From the NCBI GenBank assembly GCA_002633005.1, contig NMRA01000051.1, forward strand, positions 245,454 to 309,453: 64,000 nucleotides of DNA. Direction: 5' to 3'. The translations under genes and the position numbers were made by a program. This document shows, one piece after another, positions 24,703-35,892 of the stretch; position 1 is the stretch's first letter; each line of letters opens with the position of its first letter. A model generated the notes under the pieces. It saw only the letters and a program-made list of their open reading frames with translations. It was not told the origin of the DNA and searched no databases. This stretch comes from Phoronis australis. Taxonomy: Eukaryota > Phoronida > Phoronidae.

Positions 24703-24888
24703 CTGTACAATTGTTAACATCTGTTGACCATGTTTCCCTTCCGGTGCAAGTAGACATTATCGACGTGTTGTGATTGGGCAACTCATACCCAGCTTCACAT
24801 GTAAAACTTACAGTTGTATTCATGTTTACTTTGATGCTGTCTGTGTTTCTCGTAGTGTACTCTGGTGTGGGAACAGTGCATGACATGA
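24703..24888 (-). CDS. Sushi/CCP domain exon
   Basis: 186 bases, phase 1-1, acceptor TTTTAG, donor GTATTT. It starts MSCTVPTPEYTTRNTDS and continues VSFTCEAGYELPNHN and STCTGRETWSTDVNNCTG. Four Cys and the Trp are present and the frame is open. It is very similar to the copies at 25121, 25915 and 26348. Flanking intron sequence (AACATTCCTTGAAA, CGAGTT..CGG) is shared with the next module, showing that the exon was duplicated with its introns. Confidence 0.88.
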
Positions 24889-25120
24889 CTAAAATGAAAA
24901 CATCATAAATTATTAAGTTTTTTTAAGGTTATAGAGCATCCACGTAATGTAATTCAAAAACATTAAACTATAAAACTATAAAACTAGAAATTTGATTCTA
25001 GCCTTTAGAATCTGCATAGATATTGTGGACTCAAGTGGTTCTGATAGTCTTAAAATGATAAAATTAGTATTTTAATTCAGTAGTAATTTTCAGCTATTCT
25101 ACATGTAAAAATCGACGTAC

Positions 25121-25306
25121 TTGTACAATTGCCAACAGTCGTCGACCATGTTTCTCGCCAGGTGCAAGTGGACATAACCGTAGTGTTGTGATCGGGGAGC
25201 TCGTAGCCAGCATCACATGTGAAATTTACTGTCGTGTTCATACTGACCGTGAGATTCTCAGTATTTCTGATGCTGAAGTCTGCTGTCGGAACTTTACATG
25301 TCATGG
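25121..25306 (-). CDS. Sushi/CCP domain exon
   Basis: 186 bases, phase 1-1, acceptor TTTCCAG, donor A|GTACGT. The domain starts MTCKVPTADFSIRNTEN and continues VNFTCDAGYELPDHN and STCTWRETWSTTVGNCTS. It has all four Cys and the conserved Trp, plus an extra Trp (TWRE for TGRE). It belongs to the phase-1 CCP series of the minus-strand lectin gene. Confidence 0.88.
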
Positions 25307-25914
25307 CTGGAAATCGGATGTAGTTTGTAGACTGCAGAAGTGTTAAACGAGTCCAAAATGTAAACATTCTGTTAAAACCTATCATTTGTTACATAACTGG
25401 CCATCTTCGTTACCAATGATCACATTACTTAGATGACACTTTATCTGTTACATGAAAACAATGAAACTATGTTCAGATCCTTGCGCTGCTCAAAGAAACT
25501 TAATTAAGTACAGGAAAGAATACCTAAAGCTTCATTATCAGGTGATCGCGTATTTTCTGCAGAAACATTATTGTTTAACAAAGATCGACGTAAGCTCAAC
25601 AAACATGATGGAAACTTTCGCAAGAAAGCTCAGATTATTTTTAGTCTGTTAACAAGAAAGCATATTATATTGGGATCTTCATTGACTCCGCTGTCAAAAT
25701 GAAAACATGAACATTCCTTGAAAATTAACTTCTGTTTCAATGTTTGTCAATCGAGTTCTCGGGATAAAAGATCGTACTAAAAATCTAGGCATGCTTTTGT
25801 GGCCCAAAATGGGGATGACCGTCAAAAATCTTCCAATTAACAATATAGTACCAGTGAAAATTTTAATAGTATTTATTCCAAGAGTTACTGTCAAGTACGA
25901 GCAAATTTTATTAC

Positions 25915-26100
25915 CTTTACAATTATGAAGATCCATCGACCACGTTTCCCTCCCGGTGCAAGTAGACATTATCGCGGTGTTGTGATTGGGCAACTCATAC
26001 CCAGCATCACAAGTGAAACTTACAGTTGTATTCACGTTGACTGTGATGTTCTCTGTGTTTCTCGTGGTGAACTGTGGTGATGGAACTGTGCATGTCATGA
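25915..26100 (-). CDS. Sushi/CCP domain exon
   Basis: 186 bases, phase 1-1, acceptor CTTTTAG, donor GTAATA. It encodes MTCTVPSPQFTTRNTEN, VSFTCDAGYELPNHN and STCTGRETWSMDLHNCKG. It has the complete Cys/Trp pattern and three N-x-T sites. It is closest to the 24703-24888 exon. Confidence 0.88.
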
Positions 26101-26290
26101 CTAAAAGAAAAACTTGATAAATCACCTTCGATTTTAGAGCATTTATGTAGTGCAAGAGAAAGCATTTTACACATGAAGATATCTAAGAATTCGACCCTCG
26201 CAGACACTAACTATTCATCGTTCTGATCGTCAGAACGTTTCAAATAATAGTGTTTAAATCGCAAAATTATAAAATTGGTAGGCCCTTTTT

Positions 26291-26326
26291 ATTGTAATTG
26301 TAATAGTAACTGTAACTGTAACTATC
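26291..26326. repeat. Short GTAACT minisatellite
   Basis: TGTAATTGTAATAGTAACTGTAACTGTAACT, a hexamer-like run in the intron just before the next CCP exon. Confidence 0.7.
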
Positions 26327-26347
26327 AAGAACTTATAAATTAAGTAC

Positions 26348-26533
26348 CTGTGCAATTATGAACATCCGTCGACCATGTTTCTCGCCCAATGCAAGTAGAC
26401 TCCATGGTGGTATTGTAATTGGGAAATTCATATCCAGCATCACATGTGAAACTTACAGTCGTGCTTACATTCACCGAGTGGTCATCAGTGTTTCTGGTGC
26501 TGAAGTCTGGTTTAGGGACTATACATGTCATGA
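26348..26533 (-). CDS. Sushi/CCP domain exon
   Basis: 186 bases, phase 1-1, acceptor TTGCAG, donor GTACTT. It encodes MTCIVPKPDFSTRNTDD, VSFTCDAGYEFPNYN and STCIGRETWSTDVHNCTG. Four Cys and the Trp are intact. Its upstream neighbour module (31.4 kb) is degenerate and is separated from it by a Penelope-like insertion. Confidence 0.88.
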
Positions 26534-27269
26534 CTGCAAAACGTGTATTTATAACTCCGTATTACAGACGTACGACACAGTACACTGGGTATTTGTGCCC
26601 GCTATATTTTAGGCATGCAGCGTATGTTTTGCTCCCAAGATATAATGATGTCATCTCACCTATCACTTGTTTTAAAACTGAAAATTTTCGTTACCAAGGA
26701 TCACTTTGCTTAAATAACATCTCAAGTGTTAATTGAAACTGTTTAGTTTGAAATTCTTGGATGGTCAAAGAATTTCAATCATGTGGAGGATATTGATATC
26801 CAAGTCAATATCATCGGGTAACTACGTTTTTGAATCGCATTTTTCATACTTACGGCCGTAACCGCTAATCCCATGAAAGTAGTCGCAATCAACATCATAT
26901 TTTGCTTTATCATTACATTAATTAGAAATGGAACACCGGGCCCTCGAATTTTGTTGACCCCACTGTCAGAATGAAATCACGAACATCCATTAAAAAGTAA
27001 CGTCTCGATTTTTGACAGCAGAGTTCTCGGGTTAAAAGGTACAGTGTACTATCCCAAACTTCAAAGCATGCGGCTCTAGGCTGTAAAACCTAATTTTAAC
27101 ACAAAACAATTGCATTTAAATTATCCAGAAATTTGAATTTAATAGACAGAATTTTCCAGAGAGTATGATCGACACAATCTTCCAAATAACGGTGCTTTAA
27201 TCGTAAAATTTTGACAGAAGTGAGACAGAAAAGACAACGGTGACAATATCTTCATGGTACAACCAATAA

Positions 27270-27585
27270 TTTTTGACACTCATAACATGGGGCGTGGAAA
27301 ATGTTAGTCGGCGGCATTTCAAGCATATTTTCAACGTCGGCCAGAATATGCACGACGTGATCAGGTTCAAGCTATTTTGGTTCCGACACATGGATTCTGG
27401 TGACAAACACCAGCTTAGCGAGACGCAGTTTTCACGAAGCTATTCTGAAAATATCACTACCTCAGTAAAGGGAACCAACACTTCCACAACTTCCCGAAAA
27501 TGTACATTTCCCTAATTTGTCACACCAGAACTTAATTCAACTGTATAAAAATTAACTTTCTACAGTGCATGTATATTCCTATGTT
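27270..27585. repeat. Intron piece duplicated from 32700-33060
   Basis: ATATTTTCAACGTCGGC, GGTCAGGTTCAAG / GATCAGGTTCAAG, TATTTTGGTTCCG, ATCACTACCTCAGTAAA(A)GGAACCAA and the T(A)AGTCA-ACCA...CTTCAACTGAAT-like run occur in the same order near 32705-33050. This was the intron beside a CCP exon. Here the sequence leads straight into the Penelope-like insertion, and the CCP exon it once preceded now lies at 31.4 kb. Confidence 0.8.
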
Positions 27586-27610
27586 CCACTTAAATGATGA
27601 TAATATTAAA

Positions 27611-28270
27611 TAAAGGTCCTTTTTGGAACATAAAAGCCGTACCTTGAGGTTGTTGGTGTACAGCCGTTTGGTCCATTTCTCACATCACTGACTTTGTTCG
27701 CTTCCAGGTGCGCCCTCTCTCGTTGTAGAATAAAGCAGTGAAACGACATGGGGACTCCCAAGGGGTATACCAAAGCAGACTCGAGCACATCGCACGGAGA
27801 CCAAGCCCAACAACCTCCCTCAGCCCGGATATAATGTTCACTGTCGTTTAACGGCGGAATTTTATTGTATTATGTTTTTGGGTATGTCTAAATAAATTGA
27901 TGACTCTAAAAAATCTCCCGGTCTGTGGATTTGACTATCAATGGCCTTCCGCATACTCCAACAGTTTGAATGCAAACATAATACACCGAATCCCTCATTA
28001 GAGACCTAGTGATGAAGTCCCTGACATGTTCTTGAATAGCAGTAATAGGTCAGGTTGAGGTTACCATGGTCTACAACCCTGGTCGATAACTGGCTACCCG
28101 TCTCACCAATACAGTTGTCAGTACACTCACCACACTTATATTCGTAGATCACTCCATACTTCTTGAGGATCTTGAGTGTTGAGGTGTTCGGTGAATTCAT
28201 CAGTAGCAGATTCTTGGATGACTACAGATGTGGTCAACATAACGCTTCCAGTGAAACGGGGGAGAGGGGT
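27611..28270 (-). pseudogene. Left arm: inverted partial Penelope 3' end with GIY-YIG domain
   Basis: The minus strand reads VIYEYKCGECTDNCIGETGSQ and LSTRVVDH (about 28050-28165), the start of a GIY-YIG endonuclease of the Penelope type, preceded by an RT remnant WKRYVD (about 28225-28245). It is shorter than the right arm by an internal deletion between these parts. Confidence 0.8.
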
Positions 28271-28379
28271 CCGCGATTTAGCAATACCACGAACCTCGAG
28301 ACCCCATCTCACCCATCACATCCAGATTTCTGTAAACCGATATCAATATTCTGTTCGAGAACAAGATTTCAACGACGCT

Positions 28380-29265
28380 GAGTCCAAATGCCGTGATAAG
28401 CCGAGACGTCTCCAAGCAGACTCAAAGCTTGAACAACATGCCTGGCAACATCGCGCGATCAAGACTCTTACATCGTTAATTTATCGGACCGCACTTTGTC
28501 ACCGGCCGAGGAACAACTTCTGGACAGTGACCTCAATTTCGTTGTCGTCCCGAAGAAAACTCCAATTAAGGAGTTTGTTGACAACAACGAACATTTGTGC
28601 CGCCAACTGGGGTTCTATGACTTGAAAAATATAATCAATATCATCCGTGTGGATGTTACTATGGGCCACCTTTGTTATTAACAAAGTGGACTATCAACAG
28701 AATGTGCACACACTGCTGGATGATCGTAATACTTTTCAGCAATTGATGTCCAATCCTACAACCAAGTTTCAGAACAAGTTTGTAAACTGTCTAAGAGAGT
28801 GGCAACGTACAGAGCCTATACCCAAACACCTGTATGACCGGTCGTACTCCACGTCCTTCTGTATGATCTGCTTAAGATTCATAATCAAGGTGCTCCGTAA
28901 AGACCTATTGAATTAGAAATATCTCTTACAACGCTGCTAGGGTTTTGCACCATTGGTGGGTTTGTTTCTTCATCATATTCGCAGCAGTGAAGACCTCATC
29001 TATAAAATCAGTGATCTCGAGATACCTCCAGGACGTAAGAAGATATCCTACGGTGTATCCTCTCTGTTCACCAGTGTTCCCACGAACCAAGCCGCCACGT
29101 TGTCAAGTCTCGGTTAGAGAACAATCGCACTCATCTATCGCCTGATCGTGTTATACAATTTTTGACGTTTTGTTTGATAACTACTTATTTAGTCTATGAT
29201 GGTCAGTTCTACCATCAGATTCGAGGAGTGCGCAAGGGGACTCCCGTATCACACATCTGTCAGAA
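28380..29265 (+). pseudogene. Penelope-like RT, N-terminal and finger/palm parts
   Basis: Family-typical blocks in order: NLSDRTLSPAEEQLLDSDLN and FVVVPKKTPI (about 28477-28560), DYQQNVHTLLDDRNT (28689-28733), SSLFTSVPTNQA (about 29059-29094) and VYDGQFYHQIRG (29190-29230), the last before the conserved glycine-serine turn. Frame changes and stops between the blocks show it is dead. The sequence after 29265 breaks away from the family. Confidence 0.8.
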
Positions 29266-30220
29266 GTTGACTGTGGGTTTACTTTAAAATGTAGCCATGC
29301 TTTGCGATTTTGCGTGAGTGGCAAGAGAATGATTAAATCCAGTAGTTAATTTATTATGTATAACACTAATTAAAACAACTGAAACCTGTAGTTAATTCAA
29401 AACACCAACAACAAAGAGGAGTAACTACGTAAGAACAACTTAAATCACTTAACCATGAACAATCAAACGTCTTATCTGCTATCCAAGCTGTAGGATTCGA
29501 TGCTCTTTGGATGACAGTCTTGTTGATTGATCCTCGTACTAACACACACTGTACAGTATACTTACTGTCCACAGTCCATCATGACGTAACACAAGTATGT
29601 AGTAACGCTCTACCCACGATGCATTAGTCTGGCCACAGACCTTTCTGATGACACAACACATGAAGGCAGTATCTGACTACCCACGATTCCTCTTGTTGGT
29701 CACATTCCCTCGTGAAGCAGCATTTGCAGGCAGTATCTTACTACCCTCGATGCAAGTGACAAGCTCTTAATTATTTTCCTAGTGGTTAAGCCTTGCCTTG
29801 CCAAGACCCTCTTTAGGATCTTCCACGAGATGGCTCTGTTGTACATTTTCTTCAGTATACCGAAGCAAATCCTATAGTTTCAACTACTAAATTTCATCTG
29901 GCTATTTTACAGTATTCTGCACAAATTATAACAATGCATTTACATAACGATTGGCCAATCAAAACCACATGATCTGATCATATCATTGGCTATTAGAATC
30001 TGATCTCAGAAATTTATGACTCCTCATAGTAAATTGACCCTAGAACAAAAGAGGTAAACATCACTTAAAATACATGTAAGTATCAAAAGTACGTGTCAAC
30101 AAGTTTGACCCCATGGTTTAAAAGTACACATGCATGTATTTTGGCCAACTTCAATGGAACTAACTCTGGCATTTTCACAATCAGTATTTATTCTGACACC
30201 GTTGTCGCCAACATCTTCCT
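29266..30220. other. Non-homologous insert inside the RT region
   Basis: About 950 bases with no RT similarity separate the two RT halves. They hold weak internal repeats (GAAGGCAGTATCTGACTACCC / TTGCAGGCAGTATCTTACTACCC at about 29664 and 29728). Probably a later insertion. Confidence 0.5.
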
Positions 30221-30224
30221 GGAA

Positions 30225-30985
30225 GATTTCGAGTTTCGTGCCATTGCATCAACACCACCCCACTCCCCCGTTGCACTGGAGTCGTTATGTTGGCGACACA
30301 TCTGTAGTCATCCACGAAACTGCTATTAATGAATTCTCCGGACCTTAACAGTCTAGACCCATCCATCCAATTTGTTCGTTAACTTGAACAAGATGACACT
30401 CCCAGGCCCCTTCCAGGATACTCTCATTCGACTATATTATGATGATTCTATCTCCAACCGTAAGCCTTCGGACACGGATCAGTACCTTAGGTCCGCAGCA
30501 GATCACCATCTGTTTCGCATACCATCGCTGGTGCGGACTCAACACATCAGAGCCGACAAAGTAATTTCTGATGACAATGAAACGGAAGCTGAAGCTAGTC
30601 ACGTGAAGCGAGCATTCCATGCCAAAGGATATCGCGAGTGGATGTTTGGTGTGTGGAACGAAGAATAACCACATCAAAACAATCCCTTGATCCGCCGATT
30701 ATCAATTTCCCGTTGTGTAATCCTAATGTCAGATGCGTCTCTGAGAGAATTTAGACTATTTACCGCAAACACAGAATCAAACCGTCTTAGAAACTGTTTA
30801 ACACTATTCAGTCCATCCTCCCATCAGTGAAAGATGTGTCACCCGCCATCAAGAGGTGTAGTGTGATATACGGATATAAGTGTGGTGAGAGTACTGGCAA
30901 CTGTATCGGCGAAACTGATCGCCAGTTATCGAACAGGGTTAAGGACCATCGCAACTCCAACCTAAGACCCATTATTGCTTTTTAA
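30225..30985 (+). pseudogene. Penelope-like RT tail and GIY-YIG endonuclease (right arm)
   Basis: It reads HWSRYVGDTSVVIHETAINEF (RYVDD box with the first Asp changed to Gly), SLDPSIQFV and, after frame changes, PAIKRCSVIYGYKCGES, CIGETDRQL and SNRVKDHRN at 30850-30955. This is the order RT palm, linker, GIY-YIG. The region matches the inverted left arm. Confidence 0.82.
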
Positions 30986-31396
30986 GACTATGCCAAGGAT
31001 CTACATCTTCTTCTCAGTCTCTGATGTTGATTTCCGTGTATTAGGTTTGCGTCCAGATGGTGAACACGTAGGATGCGGGAGACTATTAAGAATCAAACCC
31101 ACAGACCGGGTTGGAGGGGTGGGGTGGGTCCTGAAATTGATCCCTCTGCAATGTGCTCGGTCCTGCTTTAGGATTGCCCTTGGAATTGGGGAGTCACCCA
31201 TGTGGTTATATTGTTTCAATCCACAACAAGCGAGGGCATGATGAACCAAGTCCGTGAGAAATGGAGGAAACTGCTGTACACTGACAACCTCAAGGAACAG
31301 CTTCTCGGTTCCAAAACAGACCTTTATTGAAAATTATCGTCTACAGTCCGTTGTTACTACTACAGTTATTTGTGTTGCAACTAAAAAAAAACTTAA

Positions 31397-31582
31397 CCGA
31401 ACAATTGTTTACAATCTTCGACCATGTTTCATGCTCAATGCAAATGCAATGAAGAGTAGTGTTTTGATAGGGTAATTCATAGACAGCGTCACATGTGAAG
31501 TTTACAATCGAGTTCACGTTGACAAAGGTGTTCTTAGTGTTTGGGATGTTGAATTCAGGTGAAGGCACTGTGCAGCCCAAGG
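31397..31582 (-). CDS. CCP domain exon with a damaged splice donor
   Basis: Aligned to its paralogue at 33105-33290 it has the same 186-base span and an intact acceptor (TTTTAAG). It encodes LGCTVPSPEFNIPNTKNTF, NFTCDAVYELPYQN and ETWSKIVNNCS. The donor position reads TCGG|TTAAGT where the paralogue has TCGG|GTAAGT, so the first intron base has changed from G to T. A GT one base earlier would give a phase-0 end and break the frame. The domain also has AGYEL changed to AVYEL and an extra Cys (HCIC). It is probably skipped or non-functional, although the coding frame itself is still open. Confidence 0.65.
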
Positions 31583-32207
31583 CTTAAAAGAGTGTTTTGG
31601 TCATAAAACAGTACTGTGGCACTTGTTACGCTCTCTTTTGTTTATATTTTACTTTTATACCTTCTGGTGTTCACATATTGAATGTTTGTTTGTGTTATAG
31701 CTCTTCTGTAACATGTTATATACAGAATTGTTGATATTCCGAGATTAATAGTCATTAAATTAGCAACAACTACACTTCAAGAACACTCTACTCACAAACC
31801 ATTTAGATGGAAGTTTTCGTGCAAGTGACTCCAAAGTATTTTGAAATTATTCTAGTAATTTTAATGTTTTTTCTATGTGTTCACATCAGTAATATATACG
31901 TACACATATTTGTGTTTAGGCATACGGCTTAGTGAACAAAGCTCTTACATTTCCGTGTAACGTTATCATGTATATTACATATCTCGAGCCTTGGAATGCC
32001 AACTTCGACCTCGCCCTTCTGAGGTTGCGCCGCACATTAATGGGAGTTGATTGCATTTGTTTGTAATCGGTATTGGCCCTTGATATGTAATGTTAGGCTT
32101 AGGGTGAAATGTTTGTTTAGCAGACATTGGAACACATTTTACGATGTTATATAACAAAAAAGGGGGATTCTGGAAAATAACAAGATTCACAACAAAGAAA
32201 CATGCAG

Positions 32208-32350
32208 GTTATTACATGGCAAAGTCGTTATTCCCCGTTATCTAGAGCCCGAGGGGATTTTGGAGAATTATCGCCCGAGGGGCGTTAGGTCCGAGGGTTA
32301 TAATTCTACAAAATCCGGGAGGGCTCTAGATAAGGGGGATAACGACTGGG
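32208..32350. mobile_element. Palindromic MITE, copy 1
   Basis: The arms GTCGTTATTCCCCGTTATCTAG (32225) and GGATAACGAC (to 32346) frame AGAGCCC...GGGCTCT and GATTTTGGAGAATTAT / ATAATTCTACAAAATC, so nearly the whole 120 bases can fold back. It is the same element as 41260-41398. Confidence 0.8.
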
Positions 32351-33104
32351 AACTAGAGCCTGAACTGGAGTAATGACATAGTCAGATGTCTATCGCAATA
32401 CTATCACAGACATCTCGACGAGCAGCTGATAGGAATGGAAATTAAAGTCGCCACTTGTTTGTCAGCTGGGACCAAGATAGTCAAAAGATCGTGTATGCGA
32501 ATGTACTGTAAGTGTCTTGCACGCCGAACGCCACGACCCTGAACACTCGTTCAAAATCATGGCTGACGTTACGACGAATTTCTTCCGCCTTCATTTTGCG
32601 CCTTTCGAAAAGTACATATTTGAAGGGCTTCCAACAGCGGATTTGAATTGCCATTTTACGAAATAGGGAAGACCAAGGGTCTGGTTAATTTTTTTGTTAT
32701 ACAACGGCGCTCTAAACATATTTTCAACGTCGGCATCATTCTCCTGTCTGAAGTTTGCTTTTTCGCAAATACAATTTAATTGAGACACATCGATTCGTTG
32801 AGTTTCCGAAAGACAGTAAGCCGTGTAGGGCGTCTGACAACAAAAATGAAATGAAAATGACCCTAGAATATACACCGCACGGTCAGGTTCAAGTTACACG
32901 TATTTTGGTTCCGGGTAATGTAGCCTCGTGAACCAAAGCAGAGGGACACAACTTTCATGAGACTTACATGTATCTGACGGTATCACTACCTCAGTAAAAG
33001 GAACCAATGGGAAGTTCCCCAATTAGTCAAACCAACACTTCAACTGAATTGTTTATAGTCCGTTATTATTATTGTTTCTGTAATGTTGAAAGAAAGTAAC
33101 TTAC

Positions 33105-33290
33105 CCGAACATTTATTTACACCCATTGACCACGTTTCATGCTCAATGCACGTAGAATAAAGCGTAGTGTTTTGATCGGGTAATTCGTAGCCAGCGCTGC
33201 ATGTGAAGCGTACAGTCGAGTTCACGTTGACAAAGGTGTTCTTAGTATTTGGGATGTTGAATTCAGGTGTAGGCACTGTGCATCCCAGGG
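33105..33290 (-). CDS. Sushi/CCP domain exon, first of the array
   Basis: 186 bases, phase 1-1, acceptor CTTTCAG, donor GTAAGT. It encodes LGCTVPTPEFNIPNTKNTF, RFTCSAGYELPDQN and STCIEHETWSMGVNKCSG. All four Cys and the Trp are present. Together with 31397-31582 it forms a sub-family (NIPNTKNTF, CIEHETW) distinct from the four copies at 24.7-26.5 kb. It directly follows the F-type lectin exons at 34978-36108 in the minus-strand order, with matching phase. Confidence 0.88.
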
Positions 33291-33299
33291 CTGAAAGAG

Positions 33300-34970
33300 T
33301 GTTTTGTATTTAAAAAGACTATTGTGGTATATGGCTGGATCCTTTTTATTGAATTTCATTTGTGTAGTTTCTGGTGTTCACTCAGTTTATTAGTAGGAAT
33401 TACTGTGACCTGTTCACAACACAGAGATATATTTTATGTATTTTAGTAACGTATAAATTTAGGTGGCGTTTTTATGCAAACTGCACCACATATTTTGAAA
33501 GTTCCTTGTCATTTCTTAAAATGCATTTAAAATGTATTTCCTATATGCAAACAACCTCTAACGTATACATAGGCATAATTGTTTCTAGAGCGGGCTAAAT
33601 AATCTATCTATCTGTCCCACTATCTACTTTTCAATCTACCATTTAGTTTAATTGGACTGTAGGAGCCCGCATATCGATGAGTGGGTAGTTTTCGGAAAAA
33701 ATCGAACGAGTCGAATAAGTATGAAAAAAACAATCAATACGCTATTCACTTGCTAAGAATTTTAAAATAATTGTGATAACAAAAAATTCCTGGCAATGCA
33801 TTACATTTTGCTCAAATAACTTAAAAGCATCTTTAAGTGACAGTGCAGGTTAAACATCGAGGGCCCAAATAGGTAGTCAGTTGAACCACAATGAATAAAA
33901 GGAAAGAAAATGAATTGCCATATCTGCAGTTGAAAGAGATATGGGCTAAATTCCGAAGAAAGAAGGATCTCACGAAAGGAGTTATTGTGATCACCTGCTT
34001 CGCTTTACTTAGCGATATCTCGCTAAATCCTGCGGAATCCGGGTTTTCGCAAGGTTCTAACATCTACGGAACGCACGCCTGGTTATCATGCAGTGACCAT
34101 GATGCTATTCTATGTTGCTATTCTATGTTGCTCACCTTTGTAACTGTCTTAGACTTCTGAACGAATACCGACTTAACCAAACTTCACCTCTTATGTTTTT
34201 GAATACAGCTTTCATTGTCCAAAGCAATATATCTATTAGTCGATCGTTGGGTATTGCTAATTTGTTTTTAGCCCGAACACAATATGGGTGGAGTTATGAG
34301 CTATACATTGGTCGGTCGCTCATTGGTAACTTAACCGGCTGGTTCCTCCACTGAACACTAGATGGACAGAGTCACAAGTTATATTAAGTTATATGTCTGC
34401 TAGTCGATCATTTGGAAGCTGATGATAACTGTCTCCTCGCACAAACAATAGATCGACAGGACTATAAGTGGGTGTAAGATTTTTTACAAAACTATGTTGT
34501 GTATGATGTTTGTTTCACCGGCATGAAATTTTATTTGAAGTCACATTCAGATATCTTTACACTGTAGTTGCCCAAGATCTGCTAGAGAGCTCATATTTGG
34601 TTCCCAAATCAAATCCAAAGTCTTTCTCAAAATGGCTAACAAAATTCGACAGGACTCCAGCAGCAAACATATTTCAAGGCAATACTACTGGATAACGCAA
34701 CATACAATATTAAATTTTATTCTGCTTTGTTCAGGCCTCCTATTCAGAAATTTCCAGGCTTGGAAAGTGCTCTCAGTTCGTTATTGCACATAAAATCATC
34801 TGATGTCAAGTTTGATCATTTACCATTGAGTCAAAAATCAACGATACGTCACTTCTTCCCAAGCCGTGTACTTCAAATTCTAGTTATAAGAACAACCTCA
34901 TGCTGTCTATAAAATAGTGAGTAGTATAGTTACACTTTTAACAGAAGGCGAGTAGGCTATGTAGCAGTTT
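33300..34970. other. Intron between F-lectin and CCP exons, nothing recognised
   Basis: Short open frames on the plus strand at 33891-34354 have no domain features and no splice context. The unit TTCTATGTTGC is duplicated in tandem near 34108-34130. Confidence 0.5.
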
Positions 34971-34977
34971 CAATTAC

Positions 34978-35196
34978 CTGCGACTTTAGGTCCATAAACC
35001 TCCACTTCACACAACGTTAAAACGCCTGCTCCACGGAGCTGTATATACAAGTATCTACCATACACAGCTTTGTCACAAGGGATCGCTTCAGTTGCACCAT
35101 TAGCAATAGTTCCATTATAATTACGACACAAGGGGTCGCTAGATGACAGTTCGGAATTGTTGGTTGCCCGGATATCAAAGTCATTTAATCTGTAAC
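34978..35196 (-). CDS. F-type lectin (fucolectin) domain, C-terminal half
   Basis: 219 bases, phase 1-1, acceptor ATTTTAG, donor GTAATT. It begins YRLNDFDIRATNNSE, passes through SSDPLCRNYNG and AIPCDKAVYGRYLYIQL, and closes RGAGVLTLCEVEVYG. These are the usual last strands of the fucolectin/F5-8C-like fold (RLND-x-x-IR, GRYLYI, LTLCEVEV). The Arg of YRL is the second sugar-contacting Arg of the family motif. It joins the 35893-36108 exon in frame, giving a domain of about 145 residues, the normal family length. The two halves meet exactly in the sugar-binding loop. Confidence 0.9.
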
Positions 35197-35892
35197 CTAA
35201 AATAGTATTTAAACAGTTAACATTGTCTAAATTACCAAAGTTACAAAGAAATTCGTTACAAACACCACGTTTCGCTTCAATAAGTAAAAAGCATCTTCCG
35301 GAAATACCGGCAAACAGACAAATGGTAGAACCACACGCATAGCCAGTGCATAATGGTTTAACTGACTATTAGAACATTTGGTGTTTACCAGTACTCACTC
35401 GATGGGTCTGTTTTGATTGGCAAGAAACAAGGAGCGCGCGTCTACGCCACCAACAAATGTTTGGTGTTACTTTGATTTTTCACTGAAGGTGGACAGGGTT
35501 TTATGACCGTAAGTCTGAATCACACCAATTGTGAAACTTTGACTTGGTCTTGTTTTTGTGTCATTAAGAAAAAGCCAACTTGCTACCTATTAATTGGCGA
35601 AACATTGTTCGGTATTTTTAAACAAAAACAAGGCCAAGTGGCACAAAAAACATTTCATGGTGACGCATCGTTGATAAAAGTGAATAGTTTCAAAACATTT
35701 CAAAACATCATTAGTGGTAACATGGCGAAGACATCTGAGGAACTTCGATCTAACTTGAGACAAAAACCCGAAACCATCAATCTATTACTTGTTGGTACAC
35801 TTAAACATCAGTCCAAGGCAGCGTGGGAGTTTATTGGTGATCTTGGTTGTGCGGGCTTACGATTAGTGGCTCCACATATAGACAGTGCGTAC

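Larger units (their letters stand above)
27611..31331 (+). mobile_element. Penelope-like retroelement with inverted terminal copy, decayed
   Basis: The two ends are inverted copies: AAAGGTCCTTTTTGGAAC from 27613 and, inverted, GGTTCCAAAACAGACCTTT ending 31328, with GTACCTTGAGGTTGTTGGTGT / ACACTGACAACCTCAAGGA further in. Between them the plus strand holds reverse transcriptase pieces and a GIY-YIG domain in the order known for Penelope-like elements. An inverted partial copy of the 3' end (RT tail plus GIY-YIG) forms the left arm. Inverted truncated copies at the 5' end are a known property of this family. All frames are broken. The element sits in an intron of the CCP gene. Confidence 0.85.

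Noticed and set aside
33891-34354. Two overlapping plus-strand frames in the intron
   Set aside because: No domain or splice signals, and no support from composition.
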